Positions 16,503-20,473 of a stretch of 20,473 nt of DNA are shown here, in pieces. The DNA is from an uncultured Arenimonas sp. GTDB taxonomy: Bacteria; Pseudomonadota; Gammaproteobacteria; Xanthomonadales; Xanthomonadaceae. Made by a program: the position numbers and the translations under genes. The stretch is from assembly GCA_946480565.1 (NCBI GenBank), contig CAMLKR010000023.1:1-20473 (forward strand). The letters run 5' to 3'. Under the pieces are notes generated by a model, which was not told the DNA's origin, ran no database searches, and saw nothing but the letters and a program-made list of their open reading frames with translations. Position 1 is the stretch's first letter. Every line of letters begins with the position of its first letter.

Positions 16503-17234
16503 ATGAGCAATTCCCTGCGCGACAAACTGCTGGGCCTGGGTTTCAAGGCACCCGAGCCCGAGCCGAAACCGGAGCGTGCGCCCCGCGCCGAGCGTGGCGG
16601 CGAGGGCCGCAAGCCGGGCGGCAAGCCGCCCATGCATGGCGGAGAGCGTCGTCCGGGCGGCGAACGCGGAAAAAAAGACGCACGTCCCGGTGCGGACGGA
16701 AAGCCCGGTGCGCCCCGTCGCGACGGCAGGCCCGACGCCCGCCGTGCTGATGGCCGTCCGCCTCGCCCGGCCGACGGCAGGCCGCGACCCTCCACGCCGC
16801 GGACCCAGGAGGAGATCGACCTCGCCAAGGCCTACGCCATCCGCGCGCAGCGCGAGAAGGAGGAGCGCATCGAGGCCGAGCGCCTGCGCCAGGAAGAGGC
16901 CCGCCTGCGCCGCGAAGCGAAGGCGAAACTGGCGGAGTTCCTCAAGGACAAGTCGCTCAACGACCCCGCGGCCGAGATAGCCCGGCACTTCCCCTACGGT
17001 GGCAAGATCAAGCGCATCCACGTGACCGAGACCCAGCTGAAGGCGCTCAACGCTGGCGAGCTGGGCGTGGTGCAGCTCGATGGCCGCTACCTGCTCGTGC
17101 CGGCCCCGCTGCTGGCCGAGGTGGAGGCGATCTTCGCGCCGGCGGTCGCGCTGCGCGTGGATCCGGACGCACCGGCGGGCGACGATCCCTATGCCGACCC
17201 GAAATACCAGGTGCCGGACGACCTCGTCTGGTAG
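16503..17234 (+). CDS. yaiL: DUF2058 protein (YaiL-like nucleic-acid-associated protein)
   Basis: A 243-residue soluble protein of the YaiL/DUF2058 family, whose members have been annotated as nucleoprotein/polynucleotide-associated enzymes. The family N-terminus SLRDKLLGLGFK is present, as is the C-terminal domain (about 145-243: HFPYGGKIKRIHVTETQLKAL). Between them lies a long disordered basic stretch (about residues 20-95) with RPGG/DGRP-type units (DGRPDARRADGRPPRPADGRP). It is longer than the usual YaiL linker and suited to RNA contact. ATG at 16503 is preferred over a TTG 21 bases upstream because it starts the conserved domain; CGAAGG lies 10 bases before it. It follows slyX after 17 bases. 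Confidence 0.9.
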   Translation: MSNSLRDKLLGLGFKAPEPEPKPERAPRAERGGEGRKPGGKPPMHGGERRPGGERGKKDARPGADGKPGAPRRDGRPDARRADGRPPRPADGRPRPSTPRTQEEIDLAKAYAIRAQREKEERIEAERLRQEEARLRREAKAKLAEFLKDKSLNDPAAEIARHFPYGGKIKRIHVTETQLKALNAGELGVVQLDGRYLLVPAPLLAEVEAIFAPAVALRVDPDAPAGDDPYADPKYQVPDDLVW

Positions 17235-17264
17235 GCGCCTGCGGCAGGCGGGCGCGCGCGTCCG

Positions 17265-17286
17265 GGGTTTCCCGGTGGGGAAGCCC
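17265..17286. other. Hairpin between convergent yaiL and metH
   Basis: A 9-bp stem with one G-T wobble (GGGTTTCCC 17265-17273 / GGGAAGCCC 17278-17286, loop GGTG) lies in the 72-base space between the two convergent stops. There is no T tract on either side. It could act as a weak bidirectional terminator. Confidence 0.4.
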
Positions 17287-17306
17287 TTGCCCCGGCGCGT
17301 TCCAGG

Positions 17307-20473
<3,167 letters not shown>

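Overview
This is an ordinary-looking stretch of core chromosome from a very GC-rich gammaproteobacterium, most likely of the Xanthomonadales/Lysobacterales (Lysobacter, Luteimonas or Xanthomonas-like). The clues are the third-position G/C bias, the protein families and several neighbourhoods: purB next to a uL16-hydroxylase and a GNAT fusion protein, a YtrA-type GntR/ABC operon followed by a DUF2884-type lipoprotein, and ugd-slyX-yaiL. The taxonomic call is inference from protein resemblance; no search was run. No rRNA, tRNA, insertion sequence, prophage or CRISPR array is visible.

Layout. Positions 1-3419 (minus) hold the 2-oxoglutarate dehydrogenase genes sucA and sucB, with sucB cut by the left edge. 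Positions 3625-7154 (minus) hold a tight purB - roxA/ycfD-like - GNAT/C-terminal-domain fusion operon. fumC (7299-8705, plus) is divergent from purB. Positions 8713-12587 (minus) hold six genes: a small membrane protein, a YtrA-type GntR regulator, an ABC ATPase, an ABC permease, a DUF2884-like lipoprotein and an exported protein with seven GSGD repeats. A near-consensus sigma70 promoter whose -10 lies inside a 22-bp inverted repeat precedes this block. A periplasmic Cys-type glutathione peroxidase (12728-13300, plus) diverges from it. It is followed by a convergent NTF2/SnoaL-like gene, a divergent FKBP-type prolyl isomerase lipoprotein with a strong terminator, the ugd-slyX-yaiL run (14883-17234, plus), and finally metH (17307 to the right edge, minus), whose N-terminus lies outside the window.

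Functionally the window mixes central metabolism (TCA cycle: sucAB, fumC; purine synthesis: purB; methionine/folate: metH; UDP-glucuronate: ugd), ribosome oxygenation (roxA-like) and cell-envelope functions (the YtrA-type ABC block, FKBP lipoprotein, periplasmic peroxidase). The most interesting part is the YtrA-type block: start/stop overlaps couple GntR to ATPase, ATPase to permease, and lipoprotein to GSGD protein. An autoregulatory operator candidate sits on its promoter, and two products are small envelope proteins of unknown role. I see no clear evidence of a wholly new system.
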